The notes under the pieces: model-generated
What the model was told of the DNA's origin: nothing
Databases searched by the model: none
The model's input: only the letters and a program-made list of their open reading frames with translations
Shown: positions 1 through 7,738 of the stretch, in pieces
How the letters are laid out: each line of letters starts with the position of its first letter
Position numbering within the stretch: position 1 is the first letter of the stretch
Assembly: GCA_964399535.1 (NCBI GenBank)
Contig: CAYNRE010000055.1
Location: 1-64,000, forward strand
Source: CAYNRE01 sp964399535
GTDB taxonomy: Bacteria > Planctomycetota > Planctomycetia > Pirellulales > CAYNRE01
Direction of reading: 5' to 3'
Length of the DNA stretch: 64,000 nt
Translations under genes and position numbers: made by a program

Positions 1-126
1 CTTCTTCGCGACGGTGCCGCTCGAACCGTCGACAAACTTTGGGACCTATGCGGCGAAGTCCTCAATTGCTTCACAAAAGCCGAGTGCTTGAACTACTTCA
101 AACACTGCGGCTACCGCTACACATAA
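1..126 (+). mobile_element. IS630-family transposase, C-terminal fragment cut by window edge
   Basis: The first 126 bases read as one open frame of 41 codons ending in TAA at 124-126. The encoded tail has the pattern KLWDLCGEVLNCF followed by ECLNYFKHCGY, which resembles the conserved C-terminus of IS630/Tc1-like DDE transposases (an aromatic ECxNYFRxAGY ending). The catalytic DDE core would lie left of the window, so I cannot tell whether the element is intact. I see no clear terminal inverted repeat just after the stop. The next gene, on the other strand, ends 12 bases later at 139. Family assignment rests only on this short tail, so confidence is moderate. Confidence 0.6.
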
Positions 127-138
127 AATGGACGGAGA

Positions 139-1089
139 CTAGCCTACCGAGCGCGGCCCCAGCACTTCGGCGTTCCACCCCAGGCGCCGAAGTTGGTCGA
201 CGAAGGTCGCCGGGCCATGGGTACAGTACACCACTCGGGGCGCCACCTGCTCGACCGCGGCTACCAGCTGGTCGAAGTCGGCGTGATCCGATAGGCCGAT
301 CGCTCGGTCCACCCCCCAGCGCCCCGCCAGCGAGCCCTGCTGGGCCCAGCCAGTTACGGCGAACGTGACCGCGTTTTTCAGGCCTGGCAGGTGTACCGCG
401 CGGTGCATCCGCGGCGGCACCACCACGGCGTGACCCGGGCGAGGATAACCGGGGTATTCCGACACGTTGCCCAGATCCATCCCGCAGGCCTGGTACACCC
501 GGCTGATCGCGAAGATCGAAGCGTGTTGCAGAACCGGAATGCCCGCGTTGGTGAGCAGCTTGGTCACCTCTTGAGCTTTTCCCAGTACGTAGGCGTGAAC
601 TACGGGCGTCCGTTGTTGCGCCAAGGCCGACTGGACACCTTCGATCAACTCGGCGATTAGCTCCTGGCGCGGACGGTGGCGATAGCGTGGGTCGCCGTAG
701 GTGCTTTCCATCACCAGAATGTCGGCTTGCGGCAGTTCCGCGGTCTCGGAAGTGGCCGAGGGGCCGAGCTTGAAATCGCCGGTGTACAACAGCGACTGCG
801 CCCCGTCTTCGGCCCAGAGCATGGCCGAGCCCAGGCAGTGGCCGGCCGGATAGGCGCGCAGGTTCAGTCCGCCCCAGCAGACCGTTTGGCCGAATGGCAG
901 CTCGAGAATCGGCCGGGCTCCCAACCGCAATTGATAGAATCGCGCCGTCGAGGGCGTACATAGCGCCAGTTCGTGGCGCGCCATGTGGTCGGTATGGGCG
1001 TGCGAAACGAAGGCCCGCGGTTGGCGCCGACGAACGTCGATGGCCAGATCGGCCCGGGTCAGTTTCAGTCCGCGATCGAAATGAAACAT
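139..1089 (-). CDS. MBL-fold / beta-CASP exonuclease of the ligase-associated type
   Basis: A 316-residue metallo-beta-lactamase-fold nuclease related to SNM1/CPSF73 and to bacterial ligase-associated DNA exonucleases. Metal ligands are visible: HAHTDH at residues 30-35, the later GHCLGSAM histidine, the YTGDF aspartate, the MESTYGDP motif, LSDHADF and a final THG. The family acts on DNA or RNA ends in the cytoplasm. Family members usually begin close to a FDRGLKLTR motif, so the ATG at 1089 is preferred to a TTG at 1122. No ATP-dependent DNA ligase or helicase partner lies nearby, unlike the usual DNA-repair operon. It sits 66 bases downstream of a co-directional TIM-barrel gene. The nuclease fold is secure; the DNA-end role is inferred from similarity. 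Confidence 0.85.
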   Translation of the reverse strand: MFHFDRGLKLTRADLAIDVRRRQPRAFVSHAHTDHMARHELALCTPSTARFYQLRLGARPILELPFGQTVCWGGLNLRAYPAGHCLGSAMLWAEDGAQSLLYTGDFKLGPSATSETAELPQADILVMESTYGDPRYRHRPRQELIAELIEGVQSALAQQRTPVVHAYVLGKAQEVTKLLTNAGIPVLQHASIFAISRVYQACGMDLGNVSEYPGYPRPGHAVVVPPRMHRAVHLPGLKNAVTFAVTGWAQQGSLAGRWGVDRAIGLSDHADFDQLVAAVEQVAPRVVYCTHGPATFVDQLRRLGWNAEVLGPRSVG

Positions 1090-1155
1090 GGCTGGGCCGG
1101 GCGCGGAACTCCCAAAAGCCAACTCGCTCGAAACCCCGCGCCGAGCCCAGGCAGG

Positions 1156-2046
1156 CTAGCCCGCGGCGCCCGCGGCCAACTTGCCGGCCGGCGTCAGCCC
1201 TACGCTGCGCCACAGCTCGTCGAGCTTTTGCCCCGCCAGTTTCACGATAGCTTCGCGCTTCTGGCCTTCGAACTGCTGACGATGCGGGGCCGGGGTAACC
1301 GGGCCATCGTAGCCCAGCTCAGCGGCCAGCGTGACCAGTCCGGCGTTGTCGACCATGCCCGTTTCGCCGGGCAGAAGCCGCTGGGTCGCCTGCAACTCGG
1401 CCAGGTTGCTACCGGCGGGGGCATCGGCCAGTTCGAGCGAAATCCACTTGTCCGCGGGAATCTTTCGCAAGTCTTCGACCGCTGTGCCGGAAACCGCCAA
1501 TTCCCATGAGTCGACCAGTAATCCGACGTTGCTTGCCCCCGTTACTTGCAGCAGGATCAGGAGCGGGTCGAGCTGGTGAATGAACTCAAAGGCCTGGTCC
1601 TGCCGCAACTCGGCCGCGGCCTGAAAACCAACCGCCAGGCGAATCTGATGCGGCGCGAGAATGCCCGCAACCTGGCCGATCCGCTTGCGGTGCAGCTCGA
1701 AGTTGGCGTGATAGGGTTGTTCCTGATTGGCGGGCGCCAGCCGGCTATAGCACCGCAAGCAACCCAGCTCGGCGGCTGTTTGGGCCAGCCCGGCGAGCGC
1801 TTCGCACTGGCGGCCGTAGGTTTCTTCGTCGGCCTGCCAATCGACCGGCAGGGCAAACCCGCCGAATCGCAATTTGGCGCTGTCGTAAAGACGCTTGGCC
1901 GATGCCACGCCGCTGGTGCGAGCGCGGGTTTGAAACTCGACCAGGTCAACGTCGAGCCCCCGAAAACCGTACGACAACGTCCATTCAATCAGTTCGCTCT
2001 GCTGTCCCGAGACCCCTAGCGCTTCCGTCCGCAGATTTTTGAACAT
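1156..2046 (-). CDS. TIM-barrel sugar phosphate isomerase/epimerase-like protein
   Basis: A 296-residue protein of the xylose-isomerase-like TIM-barrel superfamily (AP endonuclease 2 / sugar phosphate isomerase-epimerase). The N-terminal MFKNLRTEALGVSG followed by alternating hydrophobic strands, and the late pattern ISLELADAPAG then GYDGPVTP, fit this fold. The usual metal-binding His/Glu set is not obvious: the strand before SWELAVSG and the C-terminal strand carry few His residues, so it may be a divergent or non-catalytic member. An ATG at 2046 with an upstream GGGGGAGAGG is a much better start than the upstream in-frame codons. It precedes the nuclease gene on the same strand. The substrate is unknown. 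Confidence 0.72.
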   Translation of the reverse strand: MFKNLRTEALGVSGQQSELIEWTLSYGFRGLDVDLVEFQTRARTSGVASAKRLYDSAKLRFGGFALPVDWQADEETYGRQCEALAGLAQTAAELGCLRCYSRLAPANQEQPYHANFELHRKRIGQVAGILAPHQIRLAVGFQAAAELRQDQAFEFIHQLDPLLILLQVTGASNVGLLVDSWELAVSGTAVEDLRKIPADKWISLELADAPAGSNLAELQATQRLLPGETGMVDNAGLVTLAAELGYDGPVTPAPHRQQFEGQKREAIVKLAGQKLDELWRSVGLTPAGKLAAGAAG

Positions 2047-2305
2047 CGACCTCTCCCCCGCGCAGAACCACCGCCTGGGCGGGACCGTGGAAATGCAACT
2101 CTCTCGATGAGCCACCCCGGCGACCGGATCGCAGCGCTTGCTGCCTGGCCCAATCTTGGCACCCCGGTCGCTCGGACGGGTGGATTATCGCAAAACCGGT
2201 CGCGCGGTCCAAGGGGTTGCGGCCCAGTCCGGCGGCTCGGCGGTGCCGCGGATCGCAATCGAGCGCGGGGGGAATGCGGCCCCCCGCACCCAAGCGGGTC
2301 CCAAC

Positions 2306-2809
2306 TCAGGCGCGGTTGGCAGCCGGAAGGGGCGGGGCAGCCTGCTCCGATCGCGGCGGAAATAGGGCCGCGATCTGGTCTCGGCGATAGTCGAAAATCG
2401 CTTCGAGCGTGCGGGCCACGAACAGGCCGCGGGCCAGCCGGCCGGCGATGCCCCAGGGTATTTCGTATTCGACCTGATCGACCATTCGCGTACCGTCGGC
2501 CTCGTCGAAAAAGGTGTGCCGGTGATACCAGTGCCGATAGGGGCCGCGCAATTGCCGATCGCTGAAACGGTGCGGCGGATCGAAGGTTTCGATCTCGGTC
2601 CGCCAGGCGATCGGCACTCCGAACAGCGAAAGCCGGTAGTCGATCAGCGTCCCTGGACCCAGCGCTATGGGGGCGGGGGTAAGCACTCGAAAACGCAGAA
2701 ACCCAGGCGTGATCCGTTCCAAGTTCAACGCATCGGCGAAAAACGGAAACACCTCCGCGCGAGGCCGCGGAATGTGCTGAACTCGCTCGAACCGATAGCA
2801 ACGGCTCAT
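2306..2809 (-). CDS. SRPBCC-family (START/polyketide-cyclase-like) ligand-binding protein
   Basis: A 167-residue SRPBCC/Bet v1-like protein: an initial strand with IPRPRAEVFPFFAD, then ERITPGFLRFRV, and a C-terminal long helix ending in FDYRRDQIAALF. These small helix-grip domains bind hydrophobic ligands. The ATG (2807-2809) overlaps the stop of the upstream SDR gene by four bases (ATGA), so the two are translationally coupled. Proteins of this pair are often described as cell-division inhibitor SulA-like, but no SOS role is supported here. Next to the SDR39U1 protein and the DUF1295/DUF2878 genes, a role in lipid or isoprenoid handling is a plausible inference. Confidence 0.8.
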   Translation of the reverse strand: MSRCYRFERVQHIPRPRAEVFPFFADALNLERITPGFLRFRVLTPAPIALGPGTLIDYRLSLFGVPIAWRTEIETFDPPHRFSDRQLRGPYRHWYHRHTFFDEADGTRMVDQVEYEIPWGIAGRLARGLFVARTLEAIFDYRRDQIAALFPPRSEQAAPPLPAANRA

Positions 2810-3747
2810 GGCGCCGCTCGCTCGCCGGCCGAGGCCACCACCGGCGTGGGCGCTTCGAGCACCGCCGCCAGCGCGGTGGGCAACTCAGGAAATTGAAATA
2901 AGTAACCGGCCTCGAGCGCCGCTCGCGGCGCGACTCGCTGCGAAGCTAACAGCACCTGGGCGAATTCACCCAAAGCCAGACGTAACGCCAAGGCGGGCGC
3001 GGGAAACAAGGCCGGTCGGTGAACCGCGCGGGCCAAGGCGCGGGTGAAGTCGGCATTGCGCAGTGGATTGGGAGCTACGGCGTTGACCGGCCCTGATAGC
3101 TTCGCCTGGTCCACCGCCCAGCGCATCAGCCCGACCAGATCGTCGAGATGCACCCAGGGCATCCATTGTTTCCCGTTGGCCAGCCGCCCACCCAGCCCCA
3201 GTTTGAAAATCGGCAGCATCCGCGAGAGGGCACCGCCGCCATGGCCAAGCACGATGCCAATTCTTGGGTTCACCACGCGCACGCCCAGCGAAGCCGCCCG
3301 TTGCGATTCGGTTTCCCAATCCTGACAAACCTGGCTGAGGAAGTCGTTGCCCGGGCTGGCCGTTTCGACCAGAACCTCATCTCCGCGCGAACCGTAATAG
3401 CCCACCGCCGATGCCGACACCAGAACCCGGGGCCGCTCGGCAAGCTCGGCGATGGCGGCGACAAGCTGCCGCGTTCCTTCCACTCGGCTATCGCGAATCC
3501 GTTGCTTCTTGGCGGCGGTCCAGCGGCCTTCGGCGACCGGTTCGCCGGCCAAATGAAACACGGCCTCGACCCCGCGGAAGGCGTCGAGCGGCGGCGGACC
3601 TCGCTCGGGATCCCAGGGATGCGCTTCCACGTCTCCCAGTTTCCGTCGTGCTTGCTCAGGGTGGCGGCTAAGAACCACGGGCCGACGGAAATGCTGTGCC
3701 AGTCGCTGGCCTACGAATCCGGTGGCACCGGTCAGTAAGACTCGCAT
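2806..3747 (-). CDS. TIGR01777/SDR39U1-family NAD(P)-dependent epimerase-like protein (YfcH type)
   Basis: A 313-residue extended SDR. The Rossmann signature GATGFVGQRLA lies at residues 7-17 and the active-site region carries SASAVGYYGSRGD, with the tyrosine of the SDR triad. MPWVHLDDLVGLMRWA and the C-terminal DUF1731-like tail (PAPALALRLALGEFA) identify the TIGR01777 family (E. coli YfcH, human SDR39U1). Family substrates are unknown. It is the first gene of a two-gene unit, overlapping the SRPBCC gene by four bases. A 352-bp divergent gap separates it from the DUF1295 gene. In Proteobacteria this family often clusters with DUF1295, DUF2878 and cyclopropane-fatty-acid-synthase-like genes, and part of that set is present here. 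Confidence 0.88.
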   Translation of the reverse strand: MRVLLTGATGFVGQRLAQHFRRPVVLSRHPEQARRKLGDVEAHPWDPERGPPPLDAFRGVEAVFHLAGEPVAEGRWTAAKKQRIRDSRVEGTRQLVAAIAELAERPRVLVSASAVGYYGSRGDEVLVETASPGNDFLSQVCQDWETESQRAASLGVRVVNPRIGIVLGHGGGALSRMLPIFKLGLGGRLANGKQWMPWVHLDDLVGLMRWAVDQAKLSGPVNAVAPNPLRNADFTRALARAVHRPALFPAPALALRLALGEFAQVLLASQRVAPRAALEAGYLFQFPELPTALAAVLEAPTPVVASAGERAAP

Positions 3748-4099
3748 CCGGTCCTCGATTCTTCATCTGGCCAGGCGAGGGCATCCCCAAGACAGCGCGA
3801 ACGAGGGTCCGCGCGGCCCCAAAAAAAATCCGCCAAGGGTAGCCAGCCCGGAACGGAAACCACACTCTGCCCAGCCAGTGTAACAGCCCGGTCAACCAAG
3901 GGCCGGACCCTGTCGGCGACCGGAAGATAGCACTCGAACCGCACTAGCCGGAGGGCTTAGAATTTGTCGCGGCGGCCGCTCGCCGCGCGAGTATCGTCCC
4001 GGACGCGCCAAGCAACCACCGCGCCGAGGCAGATCCCAGGGGCGGTTTTCGGAAGGGGCGGTCTGGCCGAGGTACGCAGTAGCGGAAGGAGTTTGCGCC
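3748..4099. promoter_or_regulatory. divergent intergenic region between SDR39U1 and DUF1295 genes
   Basis: This stretch has no supported coding frame and separates two divergent transcription units, so promoters for both must lie here. It contains an A-tract (around 3822-3830) and an AGGA-type ribosome-binding site just before the GTG at 4100. I could not assign convincing -35/-10 pairs. Confidence 0.4.
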
Positions 4100-4939
4100 G
4101 TGTTCTGGGATGGCTGGCTGGGCACACTCGACCCCGCGACGCAGCTTGCCCTGGGGGGGCTGATGATCGCTGGGTTGATGACGCTGCTTTGGATCGATCA
4201 GTGGCGGCGAGGCGATGCCGGAATTGTCGACGTCGGCTGGTCGGCCGGTCTCGGTTTGATGGCCCTCTGGCTGGCCGCCACCGGCCGGGGCGACCCGACC
4301 CGACGCGCGCTTCTGGCCGCGCTGGCGGGGGGCTGGTCGCTGCGCTTGGCGAGTTACCTGCTGCTCAATCGCATTTGGGGTCACCCGGAAGACGGAAGGT
4401 ATCAGGCGCTCCGCCGCCGGTGGGGTGCTCGGGCGCAGCGGAACTTCTTCTTGTTTTTCCAGTTTCAAGCCGTGTTGGTGCTCGTCTTCGCGATTCCCAT
4501 GTTGATTGTTGCCCAGAACCCAAGGTCGGGATGGGGAGCTTGGGAGACCGCGGCCGTGTTGGTCTGGTTAACGAGCGTGGGAGGCGAATCAGCGGCCGAC
4601 CGGCAACTAGCCCGGCATCGCGCGCGGCCGGAGAATCGCGGAAGAACCTGCCGCGCAGGTTGGTGGCGCTACTCGCGGCACCCGAATTACTTTTTCGAGT
4701 GGCTCCACTGGTGGGTCTACGTGCTCTTGGGGGTGGGCAGTACCTGGTGGTGGGCAACGCTGCTGGGCCCTGGCCTGATGCTTTTCTTCCTTTTCAAGGT
4801 GACCGGCATCCCGGCGACCGAGCGCCAAGCGCTGGCCAGCCGGGGCGACGACTACCGCGAGTACCAGCGAACCACCAGCGCGTTTATTCCCTGGTTTCCG
4901 CGGCCCGCGGTTTCGTCCGAGCCGCCGCCAGCAGGCTGA
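4100..4939 (+). CDS. DUF1295 membrane protein (steroid 5-alpha-reductase-like family)
   Basis: A 279-residue polytopic membrane protein with about six hydrophobic segments. The diagnostic C-terminal signature is RYSRHPNYFFEWLHWW (about residues 193-208), followed by PATERQALASRGDDY. This is the DUF1295 family, in the isoprenylcysteine methyltransferase / steroid reductase superfamily that uses NADPH or SAM at the membrane. The GTG at 4100 has AAGGA nine bases upstream. Its 3' end overlaps the convergent DUF2878 gene by 56 bases. Family neighbours elsewhere suggest fatty-acid or membrane-lipid modification under oxidative stress. The enzymatic reaction is not established. Confidence 0.87.
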   Translation: MFWDGWLGTLDPATQLALGGLMIAGLMTLLWIDQWRRGDAGIVDVGWSAGLGLMALWLAATGRGDPTRRALLAALAGGWSLRLASYLLLNRIWGHPEDGRYQALRRRWGARAQRNFFLFFQFQAVLVLVFAIPMLIVAQNPRSGWGAWETAAVLVWLTSVGGESAADRQLARHRARPENRGRTCRAGWWRYSRHPNYFFEWLHWWVYVLLGVGSTWWWATLLGPGLMLFFLFKVTGIPATERQALASRGDDYREYQRTTSAFIPWFPRPAVSSEPPPAG

Positions 4940-5417
4940 TCGGCACCACCACGGCCCAGACGCCGCTGAGCAGCAGAAGCGTACCGAAGAGCGGGCTTCC
5001 CAAGTGGATGGCTCCCATTCGCTGTCCGGCCAGGTAGCTAGCGGGGCCCGAAATCGCGCCCAACAGCGCGGCCCAGCGCAAGCGGCCCTGCAGCCAATCC
5101 ATAGAGCTGTGCAGCGTGGTGGCAAAGGCCGTCCAGAGAGCCATCATCCAGACCGGGCAGATCCAATTCCGACGATCGCCGACCCCCGCGAATTGGTACC
5201 AACCCAAATCCGACAGCGCGCTGTCGATGGCCGTACCGGCCGCGGTAATCCCGGCCGCCAGGAGCAGTTCGCTCCGCGGAGCTTCGCAGCGAGCCAGGTG
5301 GGCCAGGAGCCAGGCGGCTACCACGGCCGGCCCCAGCCAGGGGCGCTCGGTAGCGCCTCCCCAGACACAGGCGAACCAGGCCAGGTAAAAGGCCAGGAAA
5401 TTCAGAGACCTGACCAT
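4884..5417 (-). CDS. DUF2878 integral membrane protein
   Basis: A 177-residue protein with four to five predicted transmembrane helices. DUF2878 features are an N-terminal NFLAFYLAWFACVWG helix, the ICPVWMMALWTAFATTLH segment and a late GAISGPASYLAGQRMGA helix. The function is unknown. DUF2878 genes commonly sit next to DUF1295, cyclopropane synthase-like and photolyase genes. Here it converges on the DUF1295 gene and overlaps its last 56 bases, so both reading frames are used in that interval. The downstream neighbour on the same strand, 62 bases upstream in transcription, is the acyl-activating enzyme. Confidence 0.82.
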   Translation of the reverse strand: MVRSLNFLAFYLAWFACVWGGATERPWLGPAVVAAWLLAHLARCEAPRSELLLAAGITAAGTAIDSALSDLGWYQFAGVGDRRNWICPVWMMALWTAFATTLHSSMDWLQGRLRWAALLGAISGPASYLAGQRMGAIHLGSPLFGTLLLLSGVWAVVVPISLLAAARTKPRAAETRE

Positions 5418-5478
5418 GCCGGCATCCTCTGCCTAGCGGTCGGCGTTTCCCAGATGGGCCGGCAGTGCCCGACTAGGA

Positions 5479-7086
5479 CTACCCTGTCGGCCCGAACTTG
5501 GCCAGCGCCATCCGCTTGAGGGCTTGGAGATCGATCTTACCGGTACCCAAAAGTGGAAACGCGTCGACCTCGAGAAAACTATCGACCGAGGGAATCCACA
5601 ATTTCGGCAAGCCGCGGGCGGCGAGCTCGCGGCACAGATCCCAAGGGCTGCGCGACAGGGCCCGGTGCAGCACTACCAGCCGTTCGCCTTTGGCCTCGTC
5701 GGGTACGGCCGCCACGACGGCCAGCGGTTCATCGTCGTCGGCCTCGAGAATCTTGGCAAGTTCTTCCTCAATCGCCCCGTGCGGAACCATCTCGCCCCCG
5801 ATCTTCGAGAACCGGCTGATGCGCCCCGTGAGCGTAACGAATCCGTCGCGATCGATCCGGGCCACGTCGCCCGTGGTATACCAGCCATCGCGGATAACGC
5901 GAGCGGTTAAATCGGGTTGACCCAAGTAGCCCAGCATGACATTGGGGCCGCGCACCAGGAGCATCCCCGGAGTATCGGGCGGCACGGGGACCTCGGTTTC
6001 GAGATCGACTACCTTCACTTCCACCCCGGGCAACGGCAGGCCCACGGTCCCCTCTTTCAAAGTCAGCCGGGTCGGGTCGACCGATCGCTCGGGGGGGACA
6101 TTGACCAGGGCCAGCGGCGACAATTCCGTGGCCCCATAGCCCTCGACCGGGCGCACGCCAAACTTTTTTTCGACGGCGTCGAACAGGGCCGACGGCATTT
6201 TTTCGGCGCCGGCCAGAAAAATTTCGACCGCGGCGAGCTGCTCGGGCTGGATCCGCTTGCAGTAGGCCCGCAGCAAGGTGGGGGTACCGATCACGAAGGT
6301 GACTCGGTGCTTCTGGCAAAGATTCCCCACCGCGTGGGTTTCCAGCGGATTGAAGTGGTAGGCCCCGCCGATATCGAGCGTCAGCACCGCCCAAACGGTG
6401 CAGGTAAATCCGAAGGCATGAAACAGCGGCAGCACACCCAGAAACACGTCGCTGGTCTTCAGGCGCGAGATTTCGGCGATGGCGGCCACGTTCGAGCGCA
6501 CATTGTCGTGCGACAGCATCACCCCCTTGGGCAGACCCGTCGAGCCCGAGGTGAAGATGATCGTGAACAAGTCGCTGGGTTCGTCCCGGTCGAGTCCCAG
6601 CATTCGTTCGAGCAGCCAAATCGGCAGCGCGAACGCCCCCAGGGCGGCGGCAAGCTTGTCGCGCCAGGTCACCTTGGGCAACAGGTCTTCCAGCGGAACT
6701 AATGGCGCGTCGACCTTGATCGGCAGCCGCTCGAGCACCCGTCGGCTGGTCAACACATGGCGAATTCCGGCGGTTCGCACACAGTGGTTCAAGGCCTCGG
6801 GTGAGAGGGTGTAATTCAAATTCACCGCCACCCGACCGGCCAAAGCCAAGGCCGCGTTGGTCACCACACCGCCCACCGAAGGTGGCAGCAATAACCCGAC
6901 GTGGCGCTCGTCGTCGGCAAGCACCTCGCGACGCAACACCCTGGCCAAAACCAGGCTCTTCAGCAGCGTGGTTCCGCCGGTTAACTCGGCCCCGGCGCTG
7001 TCGGCCAGCTTCTTGCGGAACGGGTGCTTCCGACAGTTGCGAAGAAACTGCCGTGGCAAACTGAGCGTCGATGATGAGTGCGCCAC
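5479..7086 (-). CDS. AMP-binding acyl-CoA/acyl-ACP synthetase, Aas-like
   Basis: A 535-residue ANL-superfamily adenylating enzyme. The P-loop-like A3 motif FTSGSTGLPKGVMLS is near residues 178-192, the A5 motif is EGYGATELSP, and the A7/A8 region reads YTTGDVARIDRDG then LTGRISRFSKIGGEM. The last motif, with a Ser-Lys pair, is typical of the acyl-ACP synthetase domain of Aas. The C-terminal catalytic lysine is in LLGTGKIDL. It probably activates fatty acids with ATP for thioester transfer. Unlike E. coli Aas it has no fused acyltransferase domain. The start is a GTG at 7086. Proximity to the DUF1295/DUF2878/SDR39U1 genes supports a role in lipid remodelling. Confidence 0.88.
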   Translation of the reverse strand: MAHSSSTLSLPRQFLRNCRKHPFRKKLADSAGAELTGGTTLLKSLVLARVLRREVLADDERHVGLLLPPSVGGVVTNAALALAGRVAVNLNYTLSPEALNHCVRTAGIRHVLTSRRVLERLPIKVDAPLVPLEDLLPKVTWRDKLAAALGAFALPIWLLERMLGLDRDEPSDLFTIIFTSGSTGLPKGVMLSHDNVRSNVAAIAEISRLKTSDVFLGVLPLFHAFGFTCTVWAVLTLDIGGAYHFNPLETHAVGNLCQKHRVTFVIGTPTLLRAYCKRIQPEQLAAVEIFLAGAEKMPSALFDAVEKKFGVRPVEGYGATELSPLALVNVPPERSVDPTRLTLKEGTVGLPLPGVEVKVVDLETEVPVPPDTPGMLLVRGPNVMLGYLGQPDLTARVIRDGWYTTGDVARIDRDGFVTLTGRISRFSKIGGEMVPHGAIEEELAKILEADDDEPLAVVAAVPDEAKGERLVVLHRALSRSPWDLCRELAARGLPKLWIPSVDSFLEVDAFPLLGTGKIDLQALKRMALAKFGPTG

Positions 7087-7738
7087 GCCTCCCGCCTTTC
7101 CAGCACTACGAAGCAGCTCCAGACCAGGGGCGGGCCAGCCTGCGACGCGCCGGCCCGCGATCGGCCGGCAATTTTCGTCGAGCCGAACCCCCGAGAAGCA
7201 ACGCTTCGGGCTCGTCGAGACGCTTTTCCGGCGACTATTCTAATACCAATCGACCAGCCCCCGGGGTGGGTTTTTGTCGACACGAGCCGAAATCGGCCTC
7301 TGCACGCGAGAGCCAGACACGGGGCCGGAACCCGCCGAAACGCCTCGCCGCGCCAGACCGGCGCACCGCTCGAAGCCGGTTGAAGAATCCCCCCGGGCTG
7401 CGTCCTCGCAGGGAGGCGAGGCCGAAACAGCGACGCAAGTCGATATTCCGCGAGCCGCGACGAGCTTGGCTCGGCGCTTGGCGCTTGTTGAAAAATGCCA
7501 CGAGGGCGCTTTTTCAACGGACCGTTAGGGCCTGGTGCTCGACGGATCAGTTTCCCCAGGGCCCCCAAGGTAGCGTCGTCTGCGAGCCGCGGGGGTTCGA
7601 GGCTATAATCGCTCCAGAGTGCCCGCCAAGGGGCCCAAACTCCTCGGATCAGCCCGCTCCCGGCGGTTGGCAAGGCCGTTGGTCGGCGGGCTGGGTAGGC
7701 CGTGCTAACTCTCGTTCTGACAGTGAGTTCGGAATCGA
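7087..7738. other. 650-bp intergenic region between acyl-synthetase and kinase genes
   Basis: No supported gene. It contains the divergent upstream regions of the acyl-synthetase (minus strand) and kinase (plus strand) genes, repeat copy A (7377-7528), and a TATAAT hexamer at 7604-7609 without a good -35 partner. Short open frames here look like high-GC artefacts. Confidence 0.5.
7377..7528 (+). repeat. interspersed intergenic repeat, copy A
   Basis: About 150 bp matching the copies at 30.1 and 41.8 kb. It begins with a GTTGAAGAATCC-like end, has the core GCGTCCTCGCAGGGAGGCGA and CAGCGACGCAAGTCG, and ends in a hairpin GTTGAAAAATGCC ... TTTTTCAACGGACCGTTAG. The terminal hairpin is less perfect than in copies B and C. 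The element carries no reading frame, as in a MITE or REP-like element. Confidence 0.75.
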
